A stretch of DNA of 64,000 nucleotides from Cinnamomum chago. Lineage: Eukaryota; Streptophyta; Magnoliopsida; Laurales; Lauraceae. This document shows, piece by piece, positions 34,802-46,171 of the stretch (positions are counted from its first letter, which is position 1; every line of letters starts with the position of its first letter). Both the position numbers and the translations under genes were made by a program. Below the pieces are notes generated by a model, which saw nothing but the letters and a program-made list of their open reading frames with translations, was not told the DNA's origin and made no database searches. The stretch covers positions 7,438,001 to 7,502,000 of the forward strand of contig CP142451.1 of NCBI GenBank assembly GCA_038049695.1, in the 5' to 3' direction.

Positions 34802-34872
34802 CTGCAGCAAAAGTCAAAAATTCAAATTGGCCTAAGCATCTGAGTGAGTTAGTAAATAGGTTGCATTAAAAT

Positions 34873-35888
34873 GGAATGAGGTATTTGAATCATTAGTCAC
34901 TGGTTCCACATCTCTTCACGCTTGTTGGTGGTTCGTTCAATTTTGAACCCGGTTCATATTCACCTTTTGGTCAAGATTTAGCCACATTCTGGATCTTCTT
35001 AGTTATCTCCCGCACAAATGGAATTACTGAACTAATGATGGAGCCCACCTGATGAAAGTCCAAGCCATCCAAAATGAGTACCCACTTTGTTTGTGTGATG
35101 TCCTCGAATGTTACTCTAAGATGAGTTGGTTCCGGCACAAGATTGAGTATATCATTGATAATGTGATTATTTAATAAAATTAATAATGCATAAGATTGTG
35201 CTAATATCTTATCAATGACATGTCCAATCTTATCGTGAGATCAACTCATTTCACAGTAAATTCTTAGGACATCCCATGAATAGTGTGAGTGTTGATTTTA
35301 AATGGCTCAAGTTTCCGTTACGTGCGCCCCACTTTGGTACCATGGAGACTTATGTCTTATTGCTTCCTAAAGACATATAATAGCCCCATTCTAGAAGTTC
35401 TATTAACACAATAGATCTTAGTGTGGGAATATTCCCTATCAAAGGCATAGATTTGATCGACCCCTATGTATCTTCACCTTTGACCCCTTACTCCAATCCC
35501 TAACTACCCTTTGCTTTTTCTTTTTTTTTTTGTTTTTCTTTTTTTGGTGTGAAATCTTACCAAACAAATAAGAATTAGGGAAATAGGACTTCAATATACT
35601 GCAATAAATCTTCAATGTAGCAATAAAGAGCCCGATATCGAACTTCTTATAAATGACTCTTCTAATGGATGAGAAACCTGTGTGTAGATCATGCAAATGC
35701 ATTAACATGAAATGTAGTTTATTACATACAAGCATCTCCATTCACAAGGAGAAATAAAGTCTCAAGGTTGCAAGATACAAATATAAGACAAGATGAATAT
35801 TTTTCCTTCTTCTAACTATTTGAGAAAACTTAATATTTCAACAACTAGGAGTTTGAAATCAAGACACGAGCTTGTTTTTTCATTGCAC
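34873..35888. other. Start of duplication unit 2; kinase A' 3' flank
   Basis: Homologous to 5875-6848 with small indels, including a longer stretch around 35217-35250. A T-rich tract at 35517-35546 corresponds to the poly(T) of unit 1. No gene is seen. Confidence 0.7.
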
Positions 35889-38302
35889 TTATTCAGGTAT
35901 TGTAGGCAAATTTGTAGGACAAGTAGTGTTTGTTTCTGCATCTGCTGAAGCTGATGAAGCAAAAGGATCAGGAGGCATCGTCAAGCTCTCCATGCCTCCT
36001 TCCAACATTTGGACCACATTTCTCATAGAAGGACGATCCACTGGGTACCATTGTATGCACCAAAGTGCCACAATCGTTAATTTCTTTGCTATGCTTGAAT
36101 CTTCATTTGTTTCAAGCTTCAGTCCCATATCATCCCCATGACGTAGACGATTATAGATCCATTCTGGGAAATAAACCTGGCTTGTGTTTTCCACAGTAAC
36201 ATCAATGTTTTTCCTTCCACCAATCATTTCTAGTAACAACATCCCATAACTGTATACATCTGACTTGTAGGAGACATTTCCGAAGTTTCTTGAAAAAACC
36301 TCAGGAGCAATGTAACCCATGGTTCCTCTAGCATGAGTCATGGACACCACACTTTGCCCCTTGGAGCATAGCTTTGCCAACCCAAAATCAGAGATCTTTG
36401 GATTGAAGTTCTTGTCAAGGAGAATATTGTGAGGCTTAATATCAAAATGAAGAATGCGTTGATCACATCCTTGATGAAGATATTCTATTCCTTTAGCAAT
36501 GCCAATCGCAATTTTTTGAAGTTTCTCCCATCCAAGAAAATGGTCATTGGTGTTTCTAGGAAAAATGTATTTCTCTAATGATTCATTTGGCATGAATTCA
36601 TACACAAGTGCCCGCTTCAATCTATCAGCCCAAAAGCCCAAAAGCCGGACTACATTAACATGGTGAATCTTACCCATGGTTCCCACTTCATTGATGAACT
36701 CTTCGCCATCAACATCAAAATTTTTGAGAACCTTTACAGCAACGAGAGTCCCATTTGAAAGCATTCCTTTGAAGACACTTCCATAACCTCCTTGGCCTAA
36801 AGTTTGTTTGAATTGACCAGTCATTTGTTTCAAATCAGCATAAGTATATCTCGTGGGCTTGAGATACTTGTAGTTTTCTAGAAATTTGTCAACCTTGATT
36901 TGGTTTTCAACATCCAGCTTTCTATTTGAGTTCCAAGACCAGCAGAACTTAATGGTAATCACCAGAGTTGTTAGGAGAAGAAACGAGCCTATACATGTAA
37001 CTGCAAATAGTGAAAATGGAAGTCACCAACAATTTGAAGAAAAATCATCAATTTAGCCATGAACATGAGAAGAGAGGGATCTACCTATAATTACATTCTC
37101 TGCTAGCCAGCCTGAAAGAACGATGCAAGATCAAAATCAGCAGAGTTTATGTTTTAGAAGCCAGCCATCAATTTAGGTTTTAGAAGGCTAAGTAGAAATA
37201 CAGAAGACTAAACAACAGAAGTTTATGTAATTTGATACATAGAAACATCTAGAAAAAAAAAACTCTGCAAAAAAAAAAAAACTCAACTATTAAATGCATT
37301 TCCAAACACATTATATCAGGTTTGCCATATCAATTACAATTTTATATGTAAGAAAAAAAAGAAAAAAGAACCTCAACTATTAAATGCAGTTTTTGTTATC
37401 TTTTTCTCCAAGCTACATGAATATATTTAAATAAAAAAAAGAGAGATGTCCTATTATATATGTGCCTTGTCTGTGTACAAGTGCTAAATGATAATACCTT
37501 TACGGGGAGAATGGCTGCAGAGAGTGTCATTGCTGTTATCGTCCTTGTATCTGCACTCCATTCCTCCACTCTGTTCACAGCCGATGCATCCGGGCACGTA
37601 CCACATCAGATCATACAGATCCTGGTCATATGAGTAATAATAAGACTGCTCCTGCAACCAATGTGACATAAAAGAAGTATGATCCTCACTTGACGGTGGA
37701 GATGTCAACGACCAATTAAGATTAAAAGGATATAGTCTTGGAACTGAAATGGTCTTTATTGTCTGGCAAGACACCGGCAACGAACCCACATTGTAACCAG
37801 TATCCATATCTTCACCACTAGAGTCGACGAAAGCATCATGTTCTGCATCACTCAGGCAAGGGATATGATCTTGTAAAGAATAAGTCGAATCAACATTTTT
37901 TGAACAATTGACTAGTGTGTGAATAGTCGATTCATATTGGTATACAATAGAGGCAGGGAAATTGGGACTGTTGAAGAGGAGTCCGCATAGGCAGTTTCTG
38001 TGGTCCGCAATGGTTAGCGTCTGCATCTCGTAATCTATTTTCTCTACTAGAACATATCCGCGTTCCAAGTAAGGGAAGTGAATGTAGGTGTGTTTGTCCT
38101 TGCAAAAGAGATCGAACCCTGGATAGCCGCAGTGTTCAGGCTGACGGAGACTATCATTAATTCTGAAGGGGAATCTTATGAGAGGACCATGCCTGGAGCA
38201 GCGGTCAGGCTTGCAAGAGTCGGCGTGGGAAAGGGAGGAAACAATCATAAAAGAAAGAGGGAGGAGGAAGAGGAAGAAAATGCTCCGCTCTAAGCTGCCC
38301 AT
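35889..38302 (-). CDS. LRK10L-type receptor-like kinase A' (unit 2)
   Basis: Duplicate of the kinase at 6849-9297. Exons are 38302-37498, 37111-37085 (27 nt) and 37000-35889: 1944 nt, 647 aa, all GT-AG. The signal peptide, IRFPFRI, the CxxCxxSGG block, one membrane helix and the kinase motifs are all present (GQGGYG, VAVK Lys367, HFD with Asp464, DFG from 482). Differences from kinase A cluster in the ectodomain: SRHGP for SLDGP, STYSLQD for STYYFGD, NVGSLPV for TVDMLPV, and a shorter C-terminal stalk with one cysteine fewer. The kinase domain differs at only a few places, one being Cys to Trp in GFWADRLKRAL. It is a non-RD kinase and divergent from kinase B'. Confidence 0.92.
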
Positions 38303-38728
38303 TTCTTTCTTTTGCGATTACAAATGAATGGGAATGGAAAGGTGGGCAGGCCAGATTACTTTCCCCTTCTCTGTTTTTATGTCTTACATTGATATACACG
38401 TACAAAATGATGCACCCAGATAACTCAAGGCCGCTGGCAGACTATTCTCTCAAAATTTACGGAAAAAAAATCCTAGAACATTATGAAGCCCGGAAAAGGG
38501 ACTTTAAATATAGAAGATTTTACCGAAATAATCCCCAGAGACTCGTTATAAGCCAAAAACGCCATCAATGTTTTATAAAGACTATAGTGGTCTGAGGGGC
38601 TCTATTTGGTTCTTTTTTTCTTTTCTTCTCTGAGTAGGGATATCTATGCTCCTTTTACTTTAAAAAGTCTCAAAACCCTTTTCCCATCTTCGTTTTTCTT
38701 CCATCTCCAATTTCTTGAAACGAATCTT

Positions 38729-39140
38729 CTAATTGCCAAGGACACTGAGACGATCCATAAGGAATAGATCATCGAAACCACCATCATTCAAAATGCTATT
38801 GTTAAGAAGGAAATTTGGATTCTGAAACTCAAAATGGCTGAAATCATCCAAGAAAGATATCTCCTCACTCGCCCAAATTGCTACTCGTTGTCATCGGCAT
38901 AGGCATCGGCGTCATCTTCTCTTTCTGTTTTTCCCGAATTTGACTCTCAATCTCTTTTACTGAAGAGGAAGAAGAACCAAATCTCTTTTGCCGAATCCGC
39001 CAGGACGGGTCCTGGATCTCCATGGCCCATTTTCCCCACGATCGTTGTCGGACTCCGCAAAACTTCTTTCCACCCAAAGAAGTTGTAGGTCCCGACTCCA
39101 CCACCGCCTTCACCACCTGGTTGTCCTCGCCCTCATCATT
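38729..39140 (-). pseudogene. Broken AP2/ERF (CRF-like) gene, unit 2
   Basis: Counterpart of 9709-10130. The AP2 start is open here (KKFCGVRQRSWGKWAMEIQDP), with RPW changed to RSW, but the same loss of the second half of the domain is seen, and a 7-bp deletion after TSSNLGE brings a stop before the FLDDF tail. The shared internal deletion predates the duplication; the TAA of unit 1 and this deletion came later and independently. Confidence 0.7.
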
Positions 39141-40495
39141 GCCCTCTACCAGCTCGCTCCTCCCACCCCATCCAACCCCAACAAGCACATCTTCCCCACC
39201 TACTATGGCAATGTCTCCGCCCTTTTCATTTAGATAGGCACCTACCGTGGCGGCCCCTTCACCTTCGCCCAAATTAGTGGATATCCCTGCCCAAATTAGT
39301 GTTATGAACGTGGTTGCAGAGAGATCCGTCCAGATAAAAAAAAAAGGCAAATGGGAAAAGGAAGTTCGACATTCTTTATGTTGTAATAAACGATGAACAG
39401 GGATATTCCCACTCATTTACTTAGAATGAACTGCGATATCCCTGCTCAGCGCCAAAAGAAAAAAAAAAAAAAAACTAGCGGGAAGATCAAACTGGTCTAT
39501 ATAAGACATTGATGGCATTTTTTGCTTTTCATAAGTCTAAGGGGATTTTTCTGGTTAAATCCTCTTAAATATATTACAACAAAACAAAAATCTCTTTTGT
39601 CAAAAATGTCAGGGAAGAAGATAGTTCTCCTAGATCTTGAATAAAAATCCTTTCTATGAAAACAAGTGTTGCATAAAAAAAAAAAAAGCCTTTGAACAAT
39701 AATCAGATGTAGTATTTTTCAATTGACTTCAAGCATTAGGCAGAAGACTCTTATTTGTAGGGTGGAGTGGAATGAAATAAAATTAAGAGTCAAAATAAGA
39801 GAAGAAAAAAAGCAAAGGGAATTAAGAGTAAAAATATCTTTCCTTTTTTTTTTTTTTTTTTTGTTATTTTGGAAGAGTAAGTTTTTCCACAATTTTCGTT
39901 TTTTTTTTTTTTTTTTTTTTTTGCCTTTGAGGACATTTTCATGTTATCTTGTGTCTTTTAAGAGTACGCAAACATTAAATTTATTTTTACTGAATATAAA
40001 AAATATAATTTTATAAAAGTTAAATATATATATTACTATCATTTTTTATTTTATAATATTTAAACAAATGTTTTAGATGCAGCATAAAATATATGACATG
40101 ATTGGATAATCCTATAATATGACGTGAGTTAATTAGTTTTTTACTCTCCCCAAGACAAGACTTGTTGGATGTGGCATTGTTGACATAACTTGAAAAGGCA
40201 GGAAGGAAGTTCCAATGTTGGAAGATGGCATCGATAGATCTCTCTCTAACTAGCCAAATTAACAGTGTTTGAAATCAGCAGTAATGACTAGATTAGTCCC
40301 GTTTCTCCCTCTTGGGTTTATCCCAATTTGCAAACTGCTTCCGTTTTAATTTTGAAAAGTTAAAAAAGCCCAAGAATTTATATCAACAAAGAAAGTTAAT
40401 AGAGAAATTTTTGTCATATAAACAAGTGAATGGGTTAAGGCTCAGCAGATCTAAATGATTTGAGATAGATCATAGATAAGACTACTACTACTACA
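39141..40495. other. Intergenic between ERF remnant and kinase B'; promoter region
   Basis: Conserved with 10131-11597, including both-strand open frames at 39100-39250 (plus frame with KHIFPTYYGNVSALF), long T tracts at 39844-39862 and 39900-39922, and a TATAAAC box at 40417-40423, 73 bp before the ATG. Confidence 0.5.
40417..40423 (+). promoter_or_regulatory. Possible TATA box of kinase B'
   Basis: TATAAAC 73 bp upstream of the start codon, in a block identical to unit 1. Confidence 0.4.
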
Positions 40496-43168
40496 ATGTA
40501 CTCAGCTGGTTTCTTCTTCTTCCTCCTCCTGCTCCTCTTAGCGGCCATCAAATGCAATTCTGAGGTTCAGATGCAAGACTGCCACGCTTCCTGTGGAACT
40601 CTTGCCAACATTCGCTACCCTTTCGGCTTGGAACAATCTCCTAAAACCGGATGTCCTGGCCCCAAGCCACTGTACAATCTCACGTGCAAGCAAGACCGAG
40701 CCATTTTATATGTCAAGGAGAGGCCATACTTTGTTATGAACATCTCGTACGATAAGTACGATGGATCGATGTGGCTCAGGCTCATCGATTCTGTTCTACA
40801 AAGAGACAATTGCTCTTTCCTCCTCTCTTATGATTCTTTTTCTTTCCTCACATACCTCTCTTTAACAGAGGAAATTTCACTGTATTACGATTACTATTAC
40901 GAAAGTAGAATTGTGTATGTGAATTGCTTGGTTCCAGTAAAGGATCCAGGATATGTACCAGCTGCCCCATGCAGCCTAAGCTCTTCTCCTCTGCATCCTC
41001 CTCCATATCTGTATGCCATCTTGAGTAATTCCATGTCAATTCACCGTCTCCACACCTCCTGCAAGGTTGTGATGAATATCCCCGCATCATTTGCTGATAA
41101 CGAAACTGCTACCACTCACTCTCAGATTGTGACTATTCTGATGAGGGGTTTCCAAGTTCAATGGTCGGACAGCGGCTGCTCCGACACCATAGCAGAGGAT
41201 TGCTTGAGAGGGTCGTGGTGCAACATAATTATTATGATCTATACTTGGAAGTCTTGTTTCTTATCTTGTAAAAGATCATCCAAGTGGCATAAGTGTAAGT
41301 TCCTCCTTGTCTGGAAATATTCGTGTGGAAAACAACACTTTGGGACTTCCATGCTTTGGCAGAAATCCATTTCGTTTATTTATATTTTTGCCACTTATCT
41401 TACAGCCAAGAATTGTTTATTTATATTTTGACTGAATTTCTTGAATACCACCATGCAGGTTTTTGGAAAAATCTGGGCAGATACCTTAAAGGTAATAATA
41501 ACTCCAGATGTTGAGTAATTAGCATTTCTTTCTCATCTATATTTTTTATTTTCTGATTTTTTTTCTTGTTTGATTTTAATTTCTACCTAGATTTCTGGAC
41601 AGTTGTTTCCTACGTGTCCTACAGGCATTTTGGTAAGATCCTCTCAAATAAATTTCATTGCATGACGGCCATTCTTAACAATACATATAAAAAAATAAAT
41701 AGTCATTTGCATATTTATTACAAATGAAGCATATATAGTTCTCATTAATAATTCTTATATGCATGTGTTAGATTTCATTCTTGTTTACTTTTCATCTGAT
41801 TATTGCAAACTTTGATTTTGCTTTCTTTCATGTCTTACAATGCAGAAATCCTAGACTTTCTCTTTAGCGGGTACATAGGTAAGACCATCTTATATATGTA
41901 GCACATATATGATCTATGCATTTCTTGTGTATTTTATGAATAAGGAACATGATCATTTTAGAAAATCTAACACACGCACTTGCATGTGATTTTCTGTTGA
42001 AGAGTGGTATTTTTTTCTGAGAACAACAATTGGGATGCTCTGCTTTTCAATATTTCTGGTGTATAAATTACGAAAGAAGCATATATGGATGGATACAACC
42101 GTTGAAGAATTCCTAAGCACTTACAGGTACCAGATGCTGCGAAGATACTCTTACTCTCACGTTAAGAAGATAACAAAGAACTTCAAAGAAAAATTAGGCG
42201 AAGGAGGCTTTGGCTCTGTTTTCAAAGGAAAGTTATCTACTGGTTGTCTTGTTGCAATAAAGATGTTAAAGACCGCTAAGGGTAATGGCCAAGATTTTAT
42301 CAATGAAGTGGCCACAATAGGAAGGATACACCATGTCAATGTGGTACGACTACTTGGGTTTTGCTCTGAGGGGTCAAAAAGGGCTCTTATTTATGAGTTC
42401 ATGCCTAATGGGTCTCTAGAAAAATACATCTTCACAGAGGAAAACAGAAATTCTTTGTCTTGGAATGAGATGCACCAAATTGCACTGGGAATAGCTCGTG
42501 GGATTGAATATCTTCATCAAGGATGTGATATGCGGATTCTGCATTTCGACATCAAGCCTCACAACATCCTCCTCGATGAGAAGTTCACCCCAAAAGTTTC
42601 TGACTTTGGGCTAGCAAAGTTCTATCCAACAGAAGAGAGTTTAGTATCGGTTACAGCTGCAAGAGGAACTATAGGATATATGGCCCCAGAACTATTTTAT
42701 AAAAACCTTGGTGGTGTTTCTTATAAGTCTGATGTGTATAGTTTTGGGATGCTTTTGATGGAAATCGCAGGGAAAAGAAAAAATATTTATGCTTTTGCAA
42801 ATCGTTCAAGTCAAATTTATTTCCCATTATGGATTTATAATCAACTCCATCAGGGAAAGGATATGGAAATGATGTGTGCTACTGATGAGGAAAAAGATAT
42901 AGCGAAGAAGTTGAGTATAGTCGCACTATGGTGTATACAGATGAAGCCTACAGATCGTCCTTCTATGGGCAAGGTTGTCGAAATGCTAGAGGGGAATTTA
43001 GAAGATTTGCAAATGCCAAGCAAGCCATTCCTATCTCCACAAGAGATGCATGATCATCCTGGTGCTCTTAGTGCAGAAGCTGCTGAATCATCAACAGCTG
43101 ACCCCCAATCAGGAGTGCTTGCAAATAACATGGAAGAATCTGATATCATAGAGGTCGTTGTAGATTGA
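40496..43168 (+). CDS. LRK10L-type receptor-like kinase B' (unit 2)
   Basis: Duplicate of 11598-14259. Exons are 40496-41294, 41459-41491, 41591-41632, 41846-41878 and 42003-43168: 2073 nt, 690 aa, phase-1 junctions throughout. The signal peptide, IRYPFGL, a membrane helix ([14 protein letters not shown]) and a full non-RD kinase (GEGGFG, VAIK Lys389, HFD with Asp485, DFG from 503) are present. The kinase and the second half of the ectodomain are almost identical to kinase B. One ectodomain block (40745-40915) is strongly different and 9 nt longer, with the frame kept. The stalk helix start also differs (EWYFFLRTT for EWYLLARTT). Confidence 0.91.
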
Positions 43169-44402
43169 CTATTATGCTGTATAAAAACGAGTCAGCACTC
43201 CTTAAGAATAAGATGCATGCGCATGGTTTCTTTACTTTGTACTTGTAATGGATTAAAGTAATTTTCATAGTTTGTGTTCTCCTTTAAATAAAAGTTTAAT
43301 GGGTACTCCATGAGGCTTATGAGCTCTATTAGGAAGAGGTTATTAGACCATACACAGAATCAATGGGAGCACTATGAATTGAATTCTTTTCCAATATCTA
43401 AACAAAATTACAACCATATAACTCCTGGAAGCTAGGAGTCCTCATTGATTAACATGTACAGAATTAAGAAATTAGATACCACCATTAAAATGTGTATTAT
43501 AGGGTTTACTTCTTCTAAGCATTCAATACATATATGTACCTAATAGGCCATAAATGGGGCTGTTGGATTAATTGACTGCTCAACTTTGTGCAAAATAAGA
43601 GGTTACAAATGATTGTTAACATAATAGGCCTATCTCAAATGTTGGCCAGCAGAGCATAAACCAGCCCCAGTTGAAGCTTGCATCCAGCCCAACTGAACAA
43701 TGCCACGATCCAGCACAAATAACTAGAAAACTAAAGTTTAATGAGCCCAATTCCAGTTTAGATTTGTATACATCAAGCTGCTGAATTTATGTTCTAAGAT
43801 AGAACTTCTTGTCTAATTAACAATGCTGATATTTGAATGTTTTAGTTCTAACTTATGTTAGAAAGGGAGTATGGTAGGGAATAGAGTCAGACCTTAGAAG
43901 AATTATGGTTAATAATGTGACTATTTCATAAGATTAATTCTGAGTCACATTCTTAATCATATGCCCAATCTAACGGAAGGATCGACACCTATTTAGGTAA
44001 AATTTGAGGACATCAGATACATAGGGAGGGAGTTCTTTTTATTTGTGCTCAGATTTTCAGTATGTGGGCCTCACTGTGGAGTTTCATTCTCATTGTGGAG
44101 CTCCATTCCTTCCACTCACTGGAAGCGTGGGGCGACACTAAAAGTGGAAATGGACTAATCCTGCCACTCATCGGCTCTTCATTCATCACTCGCTCTCTTT
44201 CTAATCTTGCACTACTTCTAAGCTCTGTTGCTAGATTGGCCCATTTGTACTCAAAACACTTCAAGAACGTTCACCTAAAGAAGGCCAATTGACCATAACT
44301 TTTTGTCAATTTGTCCAAGTCCATTAATTAAGCTTGGGAGACCCTTATATAGATGGGTACAAATTCTTGAGAAATGTTTTTCTATGGAGGGTCTAAAAGT
44401 TA
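43169..44402. other. Kinase B' 3' flank
   Basis: Homologous to 14260-15471. It contains the unit 2 copy of the small conserved frame (44062-44292, plus). Homology to unit 1 stops at 44402, where Helitron-like DNA begins. Confidence 0.6.
44062..44292 (+). pseudogene. Unidentified conserved coding-like fragment (unit 2)
   Basis: A 76-codon frame ending SKHFKNVHLKKAN-stop. Its last ~53 codons match the unit 1 frame at 15190-15358. No domain is recognised. It lacks the in-frame stop seen in unit 1. Confidence 0.3.
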
Positions 44403-45689
44403 CTTCATGCCTCAAAAAATATTTGACTTTGGTTACTTCACTGTAAGTGCCTAAAAGTTACGGACTTGGTTAGGAGAGGATTAGGCTCTCAATTTGATTA
44501 TTTGGAAAAAGGGTTATCCTCCTGAAACCTGAAAGGGAAAGCAAAGACAAAGATCAGAGCCCCTGGCTGTAGGCAGCCGAAGGCACTCCGATGCCTGAGT
44601 TAGTTCGATGACTGAACTAAGGAGAAGTGAATGGAGGAGAAGAAAGAGAATGTGAATGTCTCTTTTTGCATACATTTGGTGGTTTTACCTCATGCACATA
44701 TATAGGCATGAGAGTTGACTCCTAGGGTAGAATCCCATCAGATCCTTCCTGAGTGGAAGTAGGTAAAAAGGGGAAGTCCCATCAACCTGCATTTGGCCTC
44801 CTGAGTGGGGGTAGGTGACGGTACTGCCCCATCCGTCCATACCTCAATGGCTACGGACGTGACCGTGAGATAAGGCCGGCTACTTATCTAGGTCCGGCGC
44901 CCAGCCTTCTTGTCAACTCGCCATCATACCTCTATGGCAGCGCATTTATGGCTGAATGACATCAGAGACCGAGGTCAGGCTATGACCGAGACCGAGGTGC
45001 GCCCTGCAGGTATTTTCATTCGGATGGGTCGTAGGATCTTTCCAGGCTGGCACTCCTGCCAAGCTGGGTAAGACCGAGATCAAGAATTATCCTCGCATTA
45101 AGAAATGCCCACACACATTCACGAAGAAGCAAAAGCTAATATGATAATGGAATTCGTACTTGACAACTATTTGAAGAGATTTTAAAAAGGTGACCATCAA
45201 GATCAAAGTCTATCACATAATGCAGACCATCAAAAACCCTTTTTTTAGTATACCCTAGTAACATACATGAGCGGGCCATACGATGTGTATGATTGGCTGG
45301 ATTTGTTAGCAAATGGATCGTCAATGAATTAGTAAAGATTTTTAGTATTTAGTGTTTACTATTGCGTTGTGTTAAGTTCAGCCTGATTGCAATGTAATTT
45401 AAGAGCACCATTTAATTTAAGAGCCCAAGTGGATTGGTGTTACTAAATTGTAAAGCTCACATGTTGCAGGAGATTTTTCATGATCAATTCAAATGGATGT
45501 GTCTCACAACAATCACTGGGACACACTGTTGGAAGCTGAGGGAAAGGAACCAATTGTGAAGTTTAAAGTTTCTTCAAGAAGGTTAATACATGTCCTGCAT
45601 GTAGTCACTTTGAACTGTGTTGAGGAAAGGAACAACAATTTTTTTTTTTTTTTTGCTTCTGTATCTTTGTATTTTTTATTGTTACATGT
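44403..45689. mobile_element. Helitron-like segment (copy 4), truncated, with LTR inside
   Basis: Matches copy 2 from about 29990 to 30570, without the Helitron 3' end. The left joint follows GTCTAAAAGTTA and the right joint lies at GAAAATCTTTTGG, a short stretch shared with unit 1 at 18156. It therefore replaces the 2.7 kb that unit 1 keeps at 15472-18156. A 676-bp solo LTR interrupts it. Confidence 0.6.
44442..45117. mobile_element. Solo LTR (676 bp), perfect target duplication
   Basis: Starts TGTAAGTGCCTAAAAG, ends AAATGCCCACACACA, and is flanked by TTCAC at 44437-44441 and 45118-45122. The empty site is visible in the related Helitron copy at 30013-30017 (GGTTACTTCACGAAG). Same family as 24909-25652. 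It has a TATATAGGCATG box near 44699. No internal region. Confidence 0.93.
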
Positions 45690-46171
45690 GAAAATCTTTT
45701 GGAAGCTGATTGCAAGAGTTTATACACTCAGAACACTCAGAACGATCCACAAGGACTGGATTGCTGAAGGCAGATCCCACCATTTGAATTAAGTTTCATA
45801 ATCACCATAATCGCTACTACCATCATCCTCCCAAGGCTTATCATTCTCTTGAATTTGAGTTTTAAGATTGAAGGGCATGAACCAAGAATTAATTTGCACA
45901 GCTTTATTGAATTTCAAGAGAAAGAACACCAATCCCGAATTCCGAATATAATATAAGATTCATTACACCATTGAGTCTTCCGTGGCCTTTAATATGCTGA
46001 GACCAACTCCTGCTTGTGTCCCAATAGCAATCTAATGCCTAGATGATTGTTGTGCTATTTATGTATTTATATTCCTATTACATGTTGCTTTGTTTCATCT
46101 CTTCGCTGTAGTGTTAATGTAAATCTATTTTAGACCATAATGGAAAATTACCTTCAATGAACTACCCTGCA

